A stretch of DNA of 64,000 nucleotides from Bacillota bacterium (lineage in GTDB: Bacteria > Bacillota > Clostridia > Christensenellales > CAG-138), in the NCBI GenBank assembly GCA_023390655.1, contig JAEWCL010000003.1, positions 124,001-188,000 on the forward strand. The letters are read 5' to 3'. The translations under genes and the position numbers were made by a program. Below are positions 41,123 through 49,895 of this stretch, piece after piece. The notes below the pieces were generated by a model. The model did not search any database, was not told the DNA's origin, and saw nothing but the letters and a program-made list of their open reading frames with translations. Numbering within the stretch: the first letter of the stretch is position 1; the number at the start of each line of letters is the position of its first letter.

Positions 41123-42148
41123 ATGAAGAAATTTCTGGCCATCGCACTTTGCCTTGCCATGGTGCTTGGCGCTGTAGCATGCGCAGCTCCCGCCGCGCCT
41201 GCTCCGGAGGCTCCTGCGGCAACCGAGGCTCCCGCCGCCGCGACCAAGGCGCCTGAGGCTCCCGCTGCTGAGGAAGCTCCCCTGGTAGGCATCTCCGTAC
41301 CCAACAACCCCACCGGCTGGGTTGCGGCTGTGCAGTGGTCCGCGAAGCAGACGGCCGACCAGCTTGGCCTCAACTACCGCCTCGTCGCTTCTGAAAACGC
41401 GAACGACCAGGCAAACCAGATCGATGAACTCATCAGCATGGGCTGCAAGTACATCGTGCTCTTCCCCCAGAATGACGAACTCGCGGTTGCTGCGCAGAAG
41501 ATCATGGATGCCGGCATCACCCTCGTCAACTTTGACCGTACGCTGGGCAGCGTTGTCCCCAACTACTATGTAGCGGGCAGCAACCCCCAGATGGGCGTGC
41601 TCGGCGGTGAGTACATCGTTGAGAAGATTGGTGAGACCGGCAAGGTCGTCATCATGAACATCCCCAACTACGGCGCGATCTTCACCGAACGCGTTGACGG
41701 CTTCAAGTCTGTTGTCTCCAAGTACCCCGGCATCGAGATCCTGGGCGAGTATGCTTCCGACAACGGCGCGCCTGAAACCGTTCTCCCGGTTATGAGCGAC
41801 GTTCTCACCAAGCACCCGCAGATCGATGCCATCTACTCCACCGACGATGAAATGTCCAAGGGCATCCTGCAGGCGATCAAAGAAGCAGGCCGCACTGACA
41901 TCAAGGTCATCACAGGCGGCGGCGGCGATAAGAGCTACTTCAAGATGATGGACGACTATCCTGACATCTGGGTTTCCTCTCAGACCTATCCCCCGTACAT
42001 GATGGCGGATTGCGTCAAGCTGGTGGACGGCCTCATTAAGGGTCAGACCTATGAAGCCAAGACCATCATCCCCGCAGAGTGCGTAGACCGCACCAACTAC
42101 AAGGATTACATGGCTGCGCACGGCATCACCGAGGACGCTCCCTATTAA
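41123..42148 (+). CDS. Sugar ABC transporter substrate-binding lipoprotein (RbsB-like)
   Basis: The 341-residue protein has a lipoprotein signal (MKKFLAIALCLAMVLGAVAC) and an Ala/Pro-rich linker (PAAPAPEAPAATEAPAAA). The Peripla_BP_4 domain shows IDELISMGCKYIVLFPQND and AIYSTDDEMSKGILQAIKEA. It would capture a sugar or cyclitol outside the membrane. AGGAGG precedes the ATG. A strong hairpin without a U tract follows, likely stabilising this abundant mRNA. Confidence 0.92.
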   Translation: MKKFLAIALCLAMVLGAVACAAPAAPAPEAPAATEAPAAATKAPEAPAAEEAPLVGISVPNNPTGWVAAVQWSAKQTADQLGLNYRLVASENANDQANQIDELISMGCKYIVLFPQNDELAVAAQKIMDAGITLVNFDRTLGSVVPNYYVAGSNPQMGVLGGEYIVEKIGETGKVVIMNIPNYGAIFTERVDGFKSVVSKYPGIEILGEYASDNGAPETVLPVMSDVLTKHPQIDAIYSTDDEMSKGILQAIKEAGRTDIKVITGGGGDKSYFKMMDDYPDIWVSSQTYPPYMMADCVKLVDGLIKGQTYEAKTIIPAECVDRTNYKDYMAAHGITEDAPY

Positions 42149-42174
42149 TCAAAACGGCAACATGAACAAAAAAT

Positions 42175-42203
42175 CCGGGCGGAGCGCAACATGCTCCGCC
42201 CGG
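42175..42203 (+). terminator. GC hairpin between binding-protein and ATPase genes
   Basis: A perfect 11-base-pair stem (42175-42185 with 42193-42203) lacks a following U tract. This is a common arrangement that allows read-through yet leaves more binding-protein mRNA than downstream mRNA. Confidence 0.6.
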
Positions 42204-42276
42204 TATCCCGAAGAAGCAATGCCTGCTTTATTAAGGTCCCCGGCAGGGGAAAGTTGAGCGAGGAGAGAACGAGTTT

Positions 42277-43788
42277 ATGGAATGCGCATTGAAGATGAGC
42301 AATATCGTCAAAAGCTATGGCGGTGTTGTCGTGCTGAAAGATGTGGACTTTGAGGTGCGAAAGGGCGAAATTCATGCGCTCCTTGGTGAAAACGGTGCCG
42401 GCAAAACCACTTTGATGAATATTCTGGGTGGGGTCACCCAAATGGACAGCGGCAATATCGCCCTGTTTGAGGAGAACGCGCGGATCAATTCCCCCGCGGA
42501 ATCCCAGGCGCTGGGCGTTGCATTTATACATCAGGAGCTCAATGTTGTAAACGACTTGACGGTTTATGAAAACATGTTTTTAGGCTATGAGCTCCGCAAT
42601 AAGCTGGGCGGATTGGATGTCAAGCGCATGTGCGAGGAAACGCGCAGGGTGTTTGAGCATATGCGGGTGGACATCGACCCCAGGGCAATGATGCGGGACT
42701 TGGAAACTTCCTATAAGCAGATTGTGGAGATCGCAAAATCCGTGCTCCGCAACGCGCGCATCATCATCATGGATGAACCGACGACATCGCTCACGCAGAC
42801 GGAAACGGAGAACGTATTTGCCATCATGCGCGGCCTGACAAAGGACCACGGTGCGACGATCATCTTCATTTCCCATAAGCTTGGCGAGGTCGTGGAATTC
42901 TGCGACAGCTATACGGTACTAAGGAACGGCGAAAAGGTTTCCGACGGTTACATCATGCAGGAGGGCGGCACGAAAATCTCCCAGGCCGAAATCGCGCGCA
43001 TGATGGTCGGGCACGAGGTGCTGGGCGTACAGGTATATAAGCCCCATGAAATTGGCGAAGTTGTGCTTGAAATCAAGGATTTCTGCCTGGGCGATTGCGT
43101 GCGCAAAATGAATTTTAAATTGCGCAAGGGTGAAATCCTCGGCATTACCGGCCTGTTGGGCGATGGCAAGGAAGAACTGGTGCGCGCCATATTCGGCGAT
43201 CTCCAGCACACCAGCGGCCAGATTATCAAGTGCGGCAAGGAGATGAAGCACAAGCATCCCTCCCAGGCAAAAAAAGCGGGTCTTGGATACTTGCCTTCTA
43301 ACCGCAAGGAAAACGCGATCATTAAGGATTTGTCCGTTCAGCAGAACATGACGATCGTTACCTTGGAGGACTGCACGAGCGGTCCGACGGTCATCCGCAA
43401 AAAAGAGCAGATGATTGCCGAGGATTATAAAAAGCGCCTGAGTATCAAGGTAGAGAACTTTGGCAACCTCATTACGAGCCTTTCGGGCGGTAACCAGCAG
43501 AAGGTCGTATTGTCCAAGTGGCTCAACGCCAAGCCCGATGTCATGATACTTTCTAACCCCACGCAGGGCGTGGACGTGGGCGCGAAGAATGAAATCTACT
43601 CTTTGATCATGGATCTTGCCCAGGAAGGGATGAGCATCATCGTGACTTCCGGTGAGGTACAGGAAATATTGAAGCTCTGTGACAGGGTTCTTGTCATGTA
43701 CCACGGGGAACTCAGAGGCGAATTGGACAGGCACGAGATTTCCGAGGAATCCATCATGATCCTTTCCACCGGCGGAACCTTAGATTAA
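42277..43788 (+). CDS. Sugar ABC transporter ATP-binding protein, two ABC domains (RbsA-like)
   Basis: The 503-residue protein has two ABC domains. The first is canonical: Walker A GENGAGKTTLMNIL and Walker B IIIMDEPTTSL, with an SYKQIVEIAKS signature region. The second has a degenerate Walker A (GLLGDGKEELVRAIFG), the signature LSGGNQQKVVLSKWL, and a Walker B reading MILSNPTQGVDVG. There the usual Asp-Glu is Ser-Asn, so this site probably does not hydrolyse ATP. It energises the permease encoded 16 bases downstream. Confidence 0.93.
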   Translation: MECALKMSNIVKSYGGVVVLKDVDFEVRKGEIHALLGENGAGKTTLMNILGGVTQMDSGNIALFEENARINSPAESQALGVAFIHQELNVVNDLTVYENMFLGYELRNKLGGLDVKRMCEETRRVFEHMRVDIDPRAMMRDLETSYKQIVEIAKSVLRNARIIIMDEPTTSLTQTETENVFAIMRGLTKDHGATIIFISHKLGEVVEFCDSYTVLRNGEKVSDGYIMQEGGTKISQAEIARMMVGHEVLGVQVYKPHEIGEVVLEIKDFCLGDCVRKMNFKLRKGEILGITGLLGDGKEELVRAIFGDLQHTSGQIIKCGKEMKHKHPSQAKKAGLGYLPSNRKENAIIKDLSVQQNMTIVTLEDCTSGPTVIRKKEQMIAEDYKKRLSIKVENFGNLITSLSGGNQQKVVLSKWLNAKPDVMILSNPTQGVDVGAKNEIYSLIMDLAQEGMSIIVTSGEVQEILKLCDRVLVMYHGELRGELDRHEISEESIMILSTGGTLD

Positions 43789-43804
43789 CGAAGGAGACAC
43801 AACT

Positions 43805-44770
43805 ATGCCTATCACAAAGACCAACAAATCCAATTTGATTTGGAAGAAATTCATGAGCGAATACAGCATTGTGCTGGTTGCCGTCGCAATGGTGTTGATC
43901 GCAACGCTGCTTGAAGGCCAAACCTTCATGACCGGCAAAAACTTCATCAACATTCTGCGCAACAACTCGGTGCAGGGCATTATCGCGTTCGGCATGTCCT
44001 TCGTCATTATCTCGGGCAATATCGACCTTTCCGTAGGCTCCCAGCTGGTTGTCGTCGGCATCGTATGTCTTGCGATATTGAACGCCACCGGCAGCATCCT
44101 GCTGGCGATACTCGCTGCGATCGTTGTAAGCTGCGTGCTGTCCTCCGTCACGGGCCTTATCGTGACCAAGGGCCGCGTACCGTCTTTTATCGTGACACTG
44201 GGCATGCAGTATGTGCTGCGCTCCGTCTCCATATTCGCAATGGATGCGCGCGGCATCACCGGTGAAATCAAGGCTTTCCAGGAGATTTCCAACTACAGCA
44301 TCGGCGGCTGGCTGCCCATGCCTATCATCTACTTTGCGATCATGTTCGCCATCTACTTCTATCTTTCGAAGTATACGGTGCTGGGCCGCCGCATTTACGC
44401 GGTGGGTTCCAACGAGAAGGCGACGCGCCTTTCGGGCATCAACACGGATACCATCAAGATCATTTCCTTTATCCTCCTCGGCATCGCTGTGGCGGTGGCC
44501 GCGGTAACGGAAGCCTCCCGCATGAACTCCATCAACTCCACATCCTCCGGCACATCGTACGAGCTCAACGCGATTGCCATGGCGGTGGTCGGCGGTATCT
44601 CCATGCAGGGCGGCAAGGGCAATATGGTCGGCACACTGTTCGGTATCTTCATTCTCGGTATCATCAACAATATCCTTACGCTGGTCGGCATGAACGTGTA
44701 TCTGGTGAACGCGGTCAAAGGCGCCATCATCATTTTCGCTGTATTGCTCCAGCGCAAGGACAGGGATTAA
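43805..44770 (+). CDS. Sugar ABC transporter permease (RbsC-like)
   Basis: The 321-residue protein has about eight to ten membrane helices and the RbsC/BPD_transp_2 signatures SFVIISGNIDLSVGSQLVVV, RVPSFIVTLGMQYVLRS and YELNAIAMAVVGGISMQGGK. It forms the channel of the importer. AGGAG precedes the ATG. The gene order binding protein, ATPase, permease is that of CUT2 importers. Confidence 0.93.
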   Translation: MPITKTNKSNLIWKKFMSEYSIVLVAVAMVLIATLLEGQTFMTGKNFINILRNNSVQGIIAFGMSFVIISGNIDLSVGSQLVVVGIVCLAILNATGSILLAILAAIVVSCVLSSVTGLIVTKGRVPSFIVTLGMQYVLRSVSIFAMDARGITGEIKAFQEISNYSIGGWLPMPIIYFAIMFAIYFYLSKYTVLGRRIYAVGSNEKATRLSGINTDTIKIISFILLGIAVAVAAVTEASRMNSINSTSSGTSYELNAIAMAVVGGISMQGGKGNMVGTLFGIFILGIINNILTLVGMNVYLVNAVKGAIIIFAVLLQRKDRD

Positions 44771-44866
44771 CGGGGTGCATCATAAAGCGCCGCTCTACTA
44801 TCCCGCTTACCATCGCATCACAATATTCCGCCTGGACGGAAGAATAATAACAGGAGGATGTAGGAT

Positions 44867-45727
44867 ATGAAAATCGGAATCGACAGCTACTGCTACCACA
44901 GGTTCTTTGGAGAGGTCTATGACTTTCAGGAAAAGCCTGAAAGACTTGCGACCGTGGACGACTTCCTGAGCTTTGCAAAGGAACTGGATGTGGACGGCGT
45001 TTCGCTTGAAACCTGCTTTTTGCCGAGCCTGGAAGACGGCTACCTGAAGGAGCTTGGAGCAAAGATCAAAGAATTTGGCTTTGATACCGTATTTGCGTGG
45101 GGTCATCCCAATGGCCTTGAGCGCGGCCTGAACATGGAAGCGTTTGAAGAAATGAAGGCGCTCATCCCCAAGACCCGCCTCCTGGGCACGGACGTGATGC
45201 GCATCACCGGCTCCGCGTTCGACTGGCGGCATGAAAACCACCGTGACCATATCGACCGTCTCGTTCCCCTGTATAAGGAAGCGGTCAAAATCGCGGAAGA
45301 GCATGGCGTAAAGCTCGCGGCGGAGAACCATATCGACTATACGTCCGATGAAATGCTTGAGATCATCGAGGAGGTCGGCTCCCCCAACTTCGGCATCAAC
45401 TTTGATACCGGCAACTTCCTGCGGTTATTGGACGATCCCGTCGCCGGCATGGAAAAGCTTGCGCCTTATGTGTTCTCGACGCATATCAAGGACCTCAAGA
45501 TGCATCCCACCGCGCGTCCCAACGATTGGTACTTCTTCTGTGGCGTACCCGTAGGCTTCGGCCTGGTGGACAACATGAAGCTTGCGGAGCTTCTGCACAA
45601 AGCGAACTACCAGGGCTTCCTGGCGGTAGAAATCGATGCGCCCGCGCCCGAATGGCTTGGCATGGAAAAAGAGGCGATCGCCATCTCTGTCAAGAATCTC
45701 AAGAAGATCGGCGCAAAGTTCCAATAA
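44867..45727 (+). CDS. Sugar phosphate isomerase/epimerase (TIM barrel)
   Basis: The 286-residue protein is another xylose isomerase-like barrel. Metal-binding candidates are Glu in LAAENHIDYTSDEML, Asp in GINFDTGNFLRLLDD, His in STHIKDLKM and Glu in FLAVEIDAPAPEW. The pattern is near IolE/IolH-like and hydroxypyruvate isomerase-like enzymes, so dehydration or epimerisation of an inosose or keto-sugar is possible. AGGAGG lies upstream, and the oxidoreductase gene follows after 25 bases. Confidence 0.8.
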   Translation: MKIGIDSYCYHRFFGEVYDFQEKPERLATVDDFLSFAKELDVDGVSLETCFLPSLEDGYLKELGAKIKEFGFDTVFAWGHPNGLERGLNMEAFEEMKALIPKTRLLGTDVMRITGSAFDWRHENHRDHIDRLVPLYKEAVKIAEEHGVKLAAENHIDYTSDEMLEIIEEVGSPNFGINFDTGNFLRLLDDPVAGMEKLAPYVFSTHIKDLKMHPTARPNDWYFFCGVPVGFGLVDNMKLAELLHKANYQGFLAVEIDAPAPEWLGMEKEAIAISVKNLKKIGAKFQ

Positions 45728-45752
45728 GCTTACAGCTGCACGGGAGGGACAT

Positions 45753-46922
45753 ATGAAAAAAAAGATCAATGTCGCCATGATCGGCGGCGGCTTTATGGGC
45801 AAGGCGCACAGCAATGCCTGGCTGCGGGTGAATGAATTCTTTGATGCGGACTTTCAGCCCGTATTGAAGGTCATCGCCGGCAACAAGAGCAACCTGGATG
45901 CCTTCAAGGACCGCTGGGGCTATGAGGAAGTCACGTACGACTGGCGCACCATTATGGAGCGAGATGATATTGATGTCGTGGACATCGGCACCCCGACTTT
46001 TGAACACAAGGAAATGGTCATTGCCGCCGCAAAGGCAGGCAAGCATATCGTATGCGAAAAGCCGTTTACCCTTACTTATGCTGACGCCAAGGAAATGCTT
46101 CAGGCAGTCAACGAGGCAGGTGTGGTGCATTACCTCAACCACAACTACCGCAGGGTTCCTGCCGTTGCCTATGCGAAGAAGCTGATTGAAGACGGACGCC
46201 TGGGCACCATATTCCACTGGCGCGGCGCATACCTGCAGGATTGGATCACGGACCCGAGCTTCCCGCTTTCCTGGCAATTGAAAAAGGAATGCGCAGGCGG
46301 CGGCCCGCTCTACGACCTGACCTCCCACGCAATGGATCTTGCGCGGTTTTTGATCGGCGAGCCGGAGGCGGTAACGGCGGTCAACAAGACCATCATCAAG
46401 GAACGTCCCCTGCCCGGCGTAGGCGCAACTGCCTTCACCTCCGGCATGGGCACGGATACAAGCACGCTTGCGCCCGTCACGGTAGACGACGCATCCTTCA
46501 CCATCGCGGAGTTTCAGGGCGGCGTATTGGGCAGCGTGGAGACCTCCCGCTTTGCGACCGGCCGCAAGAACTACAATACGTTTGAAGTCTACGGCAGCAA
46601 GGGTTCTCTGCGCTTTGATCTGGAGCGCATGAACGAGCTGGAGTTCCTGGATGCGACACAGCCCGGCGTGGAACAGGGCTTTAGGCGCGTGCTTGTGACT
46701 GAGGCGGATCACCCATACCTGTCCGCATGGTGGCCCTCCGGGCACATCATCGGCTACGAGCATACGTTTGTGAACGCCTTCTATGATTTCTTAAAGGCGG
46801 TTGCCGGAAAAGCGCCCGTCACCCCGGATTTCAACGACGGCGCGCAGATCATCCGCATCCTTGAGGCCATCAAGAAATCGTCCGATGAGGGCCGCAGGGT
46901 TGTCGTGGACGAGATCAAGTAA
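45753..46922 (+). CDS. Gfo/Idh/MocA-family oxidoreductase
   Basis: The 389-residue protein has the NAD(P)-binding motif VAMIGGGFMGKAHSNAW, the conserved CEKPFTLTYADAKEML, and catalytic-domain residues in HYLNHNYRRVP, AGGGPLYDLTSHAMDLARF. The family oxidises cyclic polyols and sugars such as inositol. GGGAGGG precedes the ATG at 45753; the frame is open further upstream but no other good site exists. A short perfect hairpin at 46948 separates it from its relative downstream. Confidence 0.9.
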   Translation: MKKKINVAMIGGGFMGKAHSNAWLRVNEFFDADFQPVLKVIAGNKSNLDAFKDRWGYEEVTYDWRTIMERDDIDVVDIGTPTFEHKEMVIAAAKAGKHIVCEKPFTLTYADAKEMLQAVNEAGVVHYLNHNYRRVPAVAYAKKLIEDGRLGTIFHWRGAYLQDWITDPSFPLSWQLKKECAGGGPLYDLTSHAMDLARFLIGEPEAVTAVNKTIIKERPLPGVGATAFTSGMGTDTSTLAPVTVDDASFTIAEFQGGVLGSVETSRFATGRKNYNTFEVYGSKGSLRFDLERMNELEFLDATQPGVEQGFRRVLVTEADHPYLSAWWPSGHIIGYEHTFVNAFYDFLKAVAGKAPVTPDFNDGAQIIRILEAIKKSSDEGRRVVVDEIK

Positions 46923-46947
46923 CGGAACAACAAAATAGAGGACTTAA

Positions 46948-46972
46948 GGGCCGGAGGTTTCGCCTCCGGCCC
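46948..46972 (+). terminator. Hairpin between the two plus-strand Gfo/Idh genes
   Basis: A perfect 10-base-pair stem (46948-46957 with 46963-46972) without U tract; probably an mRNA-stability or partial-termination element. Confidence 0.5.
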
Positions 46973-47001
46973 TGCGGTATCGCATGTAAATAGGGGAAAG
47001 G

Positions 47002-48045
47002 ATGAAAACAACCATGATCAATATCGGTATCATCGGCTGCGGAAAGATCGCGCAGACCAGGCATCTGCCCGAATATGCGGCAAACCCGGCGGTAGCCATC
47101 TATGGCCTGTATGATCTGAATGCGGAACGTACGGCCGCCCTTGCGGAGCAGTATGGCGCAAAGGCCTTCCAATCCCATCAGGAGCTGCTGTCCGATCCTG
47201 CGATCGATGCGGTGAGCGTGTGTACGGCAAACGCAACCCATTGCGAGGTTACCGTAGCGGCGCTGCAGGCAGGCAAGCATGTGCTGTGTGAAAAGCCCAT
47301 GGCGACGACGCTAAGTGAGTGCGAGCAGATGGTGGAAATGGCGAAGAAGACCGGCAAATTCCTGATGATCGGGCACAACCAGCGTCTCGCCCGTGCGCAT
47401 GCGCGCGCAAGGGAGTTAATCCTCCAGGGGGAGATCGGCGATATCGTCACGTTCCGCACCACGTTTGGGCATGGCGGGCCGGAAACCTGGACCATCGACC
47501 CCGCGAACGTCTGGTTCTTCGACAAGAAGTTGGCCGCGTTTGGCGCGATGGCGGATCTTGGCATCCACAAGACCGATCTCATCCAGTTCCTGACCGGGCA
47601 GTGCGTGGTGGAGGTTTCCGCGTTCATCGGTACGCTTGATAAGAAGCTGCCGGATGGCAGCCTCATCGGCGTGGATGATAACGCCATCTGCACCTACCGC
47701 ATGAGCGGCGGTGCGGTGGGCACCATGACGGCGAGCTGGACGTATTACGGCGCGGAAGACAATTCTACCGTGCTCTACGGCACCAAGGGCATTATGCGCA
47801 TCTACGACGACCCGGGCTATTCCATCGCCGTCATCAAAAAGAACGGCGAGCGCGTGCTCTATGATATCGACCGCATCCAGACCAATGACAACCAGACGAG
47901 CTCCGGCGTCATCGATCTTTGGATCAGCTCTCTTGTAAACAACAAAGCCCCCGAAATCTCCGGCGAGGAAGCCTTAAACGCCATGCGCGCCGTGTTTGCC
48001 GCCATGGAGTCGGCACAGACAGGTCAGCGCATTGTGATTGAGTAA
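47002..48045 (+). CDS. Gfo/Idh/MocA-family oxidoreductase (second)
   Basis: The 347-residue protein has INIGIIGCGKIAQTRHLPEY, the CEKPMATTLSECEQM motif and ADLGIHKTDLIQFLTG in the substrate domain. It is only distantly similar to its neighbour at 45753, so the two probably act on different positions or substrates. The start may be 47002 or the ATG at 47014. It is the last gene of the plus-strand catabolic operon. Confidence 0.9.
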   Translation: MKTTMINIGIIGCGKIAQTRHLPEYAANPAVAIYGLYDLNAERTAALAEQYGAKAFQSHQELLSDPAIDAVSVCTANATHCEVTVAALQAGKHVLCEKPMATTLSECEQMVEMAKKTGKFLMIGHNQRLARAHARARELILQGEIGDIVTFRTTFGHGGPETWTIDPANVWFFDKKLAAFGAMADLGIHKTDLIQFLTGQCVVEVSAFIGTLDKKLPDGSLIGVDDNAICTYRMSGGAVGTMTASWTYYGAEDNSTVLYGTKGIMRIYDDPGYSIAVIKKNGERVLYDIDRIQTNDNQTSSGVIDLWISSLVNNKAPEISGEEALNAMRAVFAAMESAQTGQRIVIE

Positions 48046-48065
48046 GGTATAAATACCAATAACAT

Positions 48066-48087
48066 ACAGGGCGCTCCGCCGCCCTGT
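48066..48087 (+). terminator. Weak hairpin after the plus-strand catabolic operon
   Basis: ACAGGGCG (48066-48073) pairs with CGCCCTGT (48080-48087); there is no U tract. Confidence 0.45.
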
Positions 48088-48116
48088 AACGTAAATTTAG
48101 AAGAGGCTATATGATC

Positions 48117-48218
48117 TGTCCAATCTGGCGACCTGTGCGTCAGATTGGACACCTTGCGTTCCGGGCTCCGTCAGTCCGGGACGGCAACTCAAACAAGTGG
48201 CTTGCCCCATTTGTTTGA
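48117..48218. repeat. Structured non-coding stretch with two hairpins
   Basis: TGTCCAATCTG (48117-48127) pairs perfectly with CAGATTGGACA (48141-48151). A second stem at 48189-48200 with 48207-48218 has an AAGTGGCT core like the pyrE-end hairpin at 19509. Neither has a U tract. Both lie between convergent operons. Confidence 0.5.
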
Positions 48219-48222
48219 CAAC

Positions 48223-48250
48223 AAAAGCGCCGGGCTGCTCCGGCGCTTTT
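48223..48250. terminator. Bidirectional intrinsic terminator
   Basis: AAAAGCGCCGG (48223-48233) pairs with CCGGCGCTTTT (48240-48250). It can end both the plus-strand operon and the minus-strand KDPG-aldolase operon. Confidence 0.8.
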
Positions 48251-48278
48251 GCTTTGGGGAAAGAAAATCAGTATCCAA

Positions 48279-48923
48279 TTACCGTACGCGTGCTTTTTTG
48301 ACTTCTTCCACCATGCGGCGGCCAAGTTCCACGATGGACTCGTAATCGCCGGTCTTCGCACCCTTTGTGAGGTCGCTGCCCGCGCCTACGGCGACAGCGC
48401 CCGCCTTGATCCATTCGCCGGCGTTGTCCACGGAAACGCCGCCTGTGGGCATCATGCGCGCCTGGGGAAGCGGGCCTTTGATGGCGGAAATGATCTTGGG
48501 CCCAAACAGGTTGCCCGGAAAGATTTTAATGATGTCGGAGCCCGCTTCCATGCATTCTACCGCTTCTTTTACCGTCATGGCGCCCGCCATGCAGGCGATC
48601 TGGTACCTGAGGCACAGTTTTACGGTATCGACATTCAGGCAGGGGCTGACGACAAAGTGCGCACCCGCCAAGATTGCCGTACGGGCGGTTTCCGGATCGA
48701 GCACGGTTCCCGCGCCAATGAGGATTTCTTCGGGCTTGTAGGCGGAGGCAAGCTTTTTGATAATGTCCGCAGCACCAGGCACCGTGAATGTGATTTCAAT
48801 GCCGACAATACCGGCCCTAATGCAGGCGTCCACGATCTTTTCCGCCTGCTCCGCGCTCTCCGCGCGCACTACGGCGACAACGCCGCAATCCGTCAATCGT
48901 TTTAATACTTCGCTCTTTTGCAT
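48279..48923 (-). CDS. KDPG/KHG-type aldolase
   Basis: The 214-residue class I aldolase has Glu in GIVGIEITFTVPGA, the GAGTVLDPETARTAILAGA segment and the Schiff-base Lys in SDIIKIFPGNLFGPKII. It would cleave a 2-keto-3-deoxy sugar acid phosphate into pyruvate and an aldehyde. GAGGTG precedes the ATG at 48923. It is the last gene of the seven-gene minus-strand operon, suggesting it performs the final cleavage there. Confidence 0.9.
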   Translation of the reverse strand: MQKSEVLKRLTDCGVVAVVRAESAEQAEKIVDACIRAGIVGIEITFTVPGAADIIKKLASAYKPEEILIGAGTVLDPETARTAILAGAHFVVSPCLNVDTVKLCLRYQIACMAGAMTVKEAVECMEAGSDIIKIFPGNLFGPKIISAIKGPLPQARMMPTGGVSVDNAGEWIKAGAVAVGAGSDLTKGAKTGDYESIVELGRRMVEEVKKARVR

Positions 48924-48931
48924 AAGGCACC

Positions 48932-49891
48932 TCAATCCTTGTTCAGTACATAACGGCATTCCCTGTTGGAAAGCACGTCAATGAGATTTTGGACTGCCAT
49001 CAGCCCCATGTTGGAGACGGCTTCACTGGTATGCGCGCCTGTGTGCGGCGTGAAAATGACGTTGGGAAGTCCTTTTAACGGGGACTCTAAAAGCGGCTCC
49101 TGCTCAAACGCGTCAAGGCCCAATCCGCCAAGCTTTCCGGCTATGAGCGCCGCGGCGCATGCGCTTTCGTCGATCAGTCCGCCGCGCGCGGTATTGATGA
49201 TGATCGCACCCTTCTTCATGGAGGCAATGCGCGCTTCATCGATCATGTGCTTCGTAGCATCGGTCAGCGGCACATGCAGGGAGATGACGTCCGCCTGCTG
49301 TAACAGCCCGTCAAGGTCCATCTGCCTGACGCCGTTTGCCTCTGCAAACGCTGCGTCAAAGTATGGATCATAGGCGATTACCTGCATTTCAAACGCGCGC
49401 GCGCGCAGCGCAAGCTTTTTGCCGATTGCGCCCAGGCCCACGATGCCAAGCGTCTTGCCTGCAAGCTCGCAGCCGTTGCTGCGCGGCCAGTCGCCTGCTT
49501 CCACGGCACGGTGTAAGCGCGGAATATCGCGCGCGGCAGAGAGCATCAGCCCAAAGGCAAGCTCGCATACGGCGGTGGCGTTGGCGCCCGGGGTATTGGC
49601 GACCTTGATTCCTTTTTTCGTGCAGGCCGCAAGGTCCACCCGGTCATATCCCGCCCCATAGCGGGAAATGCACTTGACGCTCGCGGGCATTTTTTCCACC
49701 ACGGCCTCCGTGATGTAATCAAGCCCGGCAATATAGCCGTCCACGCCCTGCAGCAGGGAGAGGAGCGCATCCCCCTGCAGGGGGATGCCGGTTTCATTGT
49801 ATACGATCTCGTCCGCAAAGGCCTCGAGCATTGCGCGCGCCGCGGCATTGTCCGCCTTTTTAAACGAGGTTGGCGTGACAAGTATCTTCAT
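48932..49891 (-). CDS. D-isomer-specific 2-hydroxyacid dehydrogenase
   Basis: The 319-residue protein has the NAD motif GIVGLGAIGKKLALRARAF. The catalytic Arg is in NTARGGLIDE, the Glu in LDAFEQEPL and the His in TPHTGAHTSEA, as in phosphoglycerate dehydrogenase-like enzymes. It lacks the ACT or ASB domains of biosynthetic SerA. In this operon it most likely oxidises or reduces a sugar-acid intermediate. Confidence 0.9.
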   Translation of the reverse strand: MKILVTPTSFKKADNAAARAMLEAFADEIVYNETGIPLQGDALLSLLQGVDGYIAGLDYITEAVVEKMPASVKCISRYGAGYDRVDLAACTKKGIKVANTPGANATAVCELAFGLMLSAARDIPRLHRAVEAGDWPRSNGCELAGKTLGIVGLGAIGKKLALRARAFEMQVIAYDPYFDAAFAEANGVRQMDLDGLLQQADVISLHVPLTDATKHMIDEARIASMKKGAIIINTARGGLIDESACAAALIAGKLGGLGLDAFEQEPLLESPLKGLPNVIFTPHTGAHTSEAVSNMGLMAVQNLIDVLSNRECRYVLNKD

Positions 49892-49895
49892 ATCG

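Noticed and set aside
41090..42121. Minus-strand open frame of 343 codons opposite the substrate-binding protein
   Set aside because: It is a shadow of the binding-protein gene; the plus strand has a lipoprotein signal and Peripla_BP motifs.
45699..46763. Minus-strand open frame of 354 codons across a Gfo/Idh gene
   Set aside because: The plus strand encodes a complete oxidoreductase with a good ribosome binding site; the minus frame has neither motif nor start signal.
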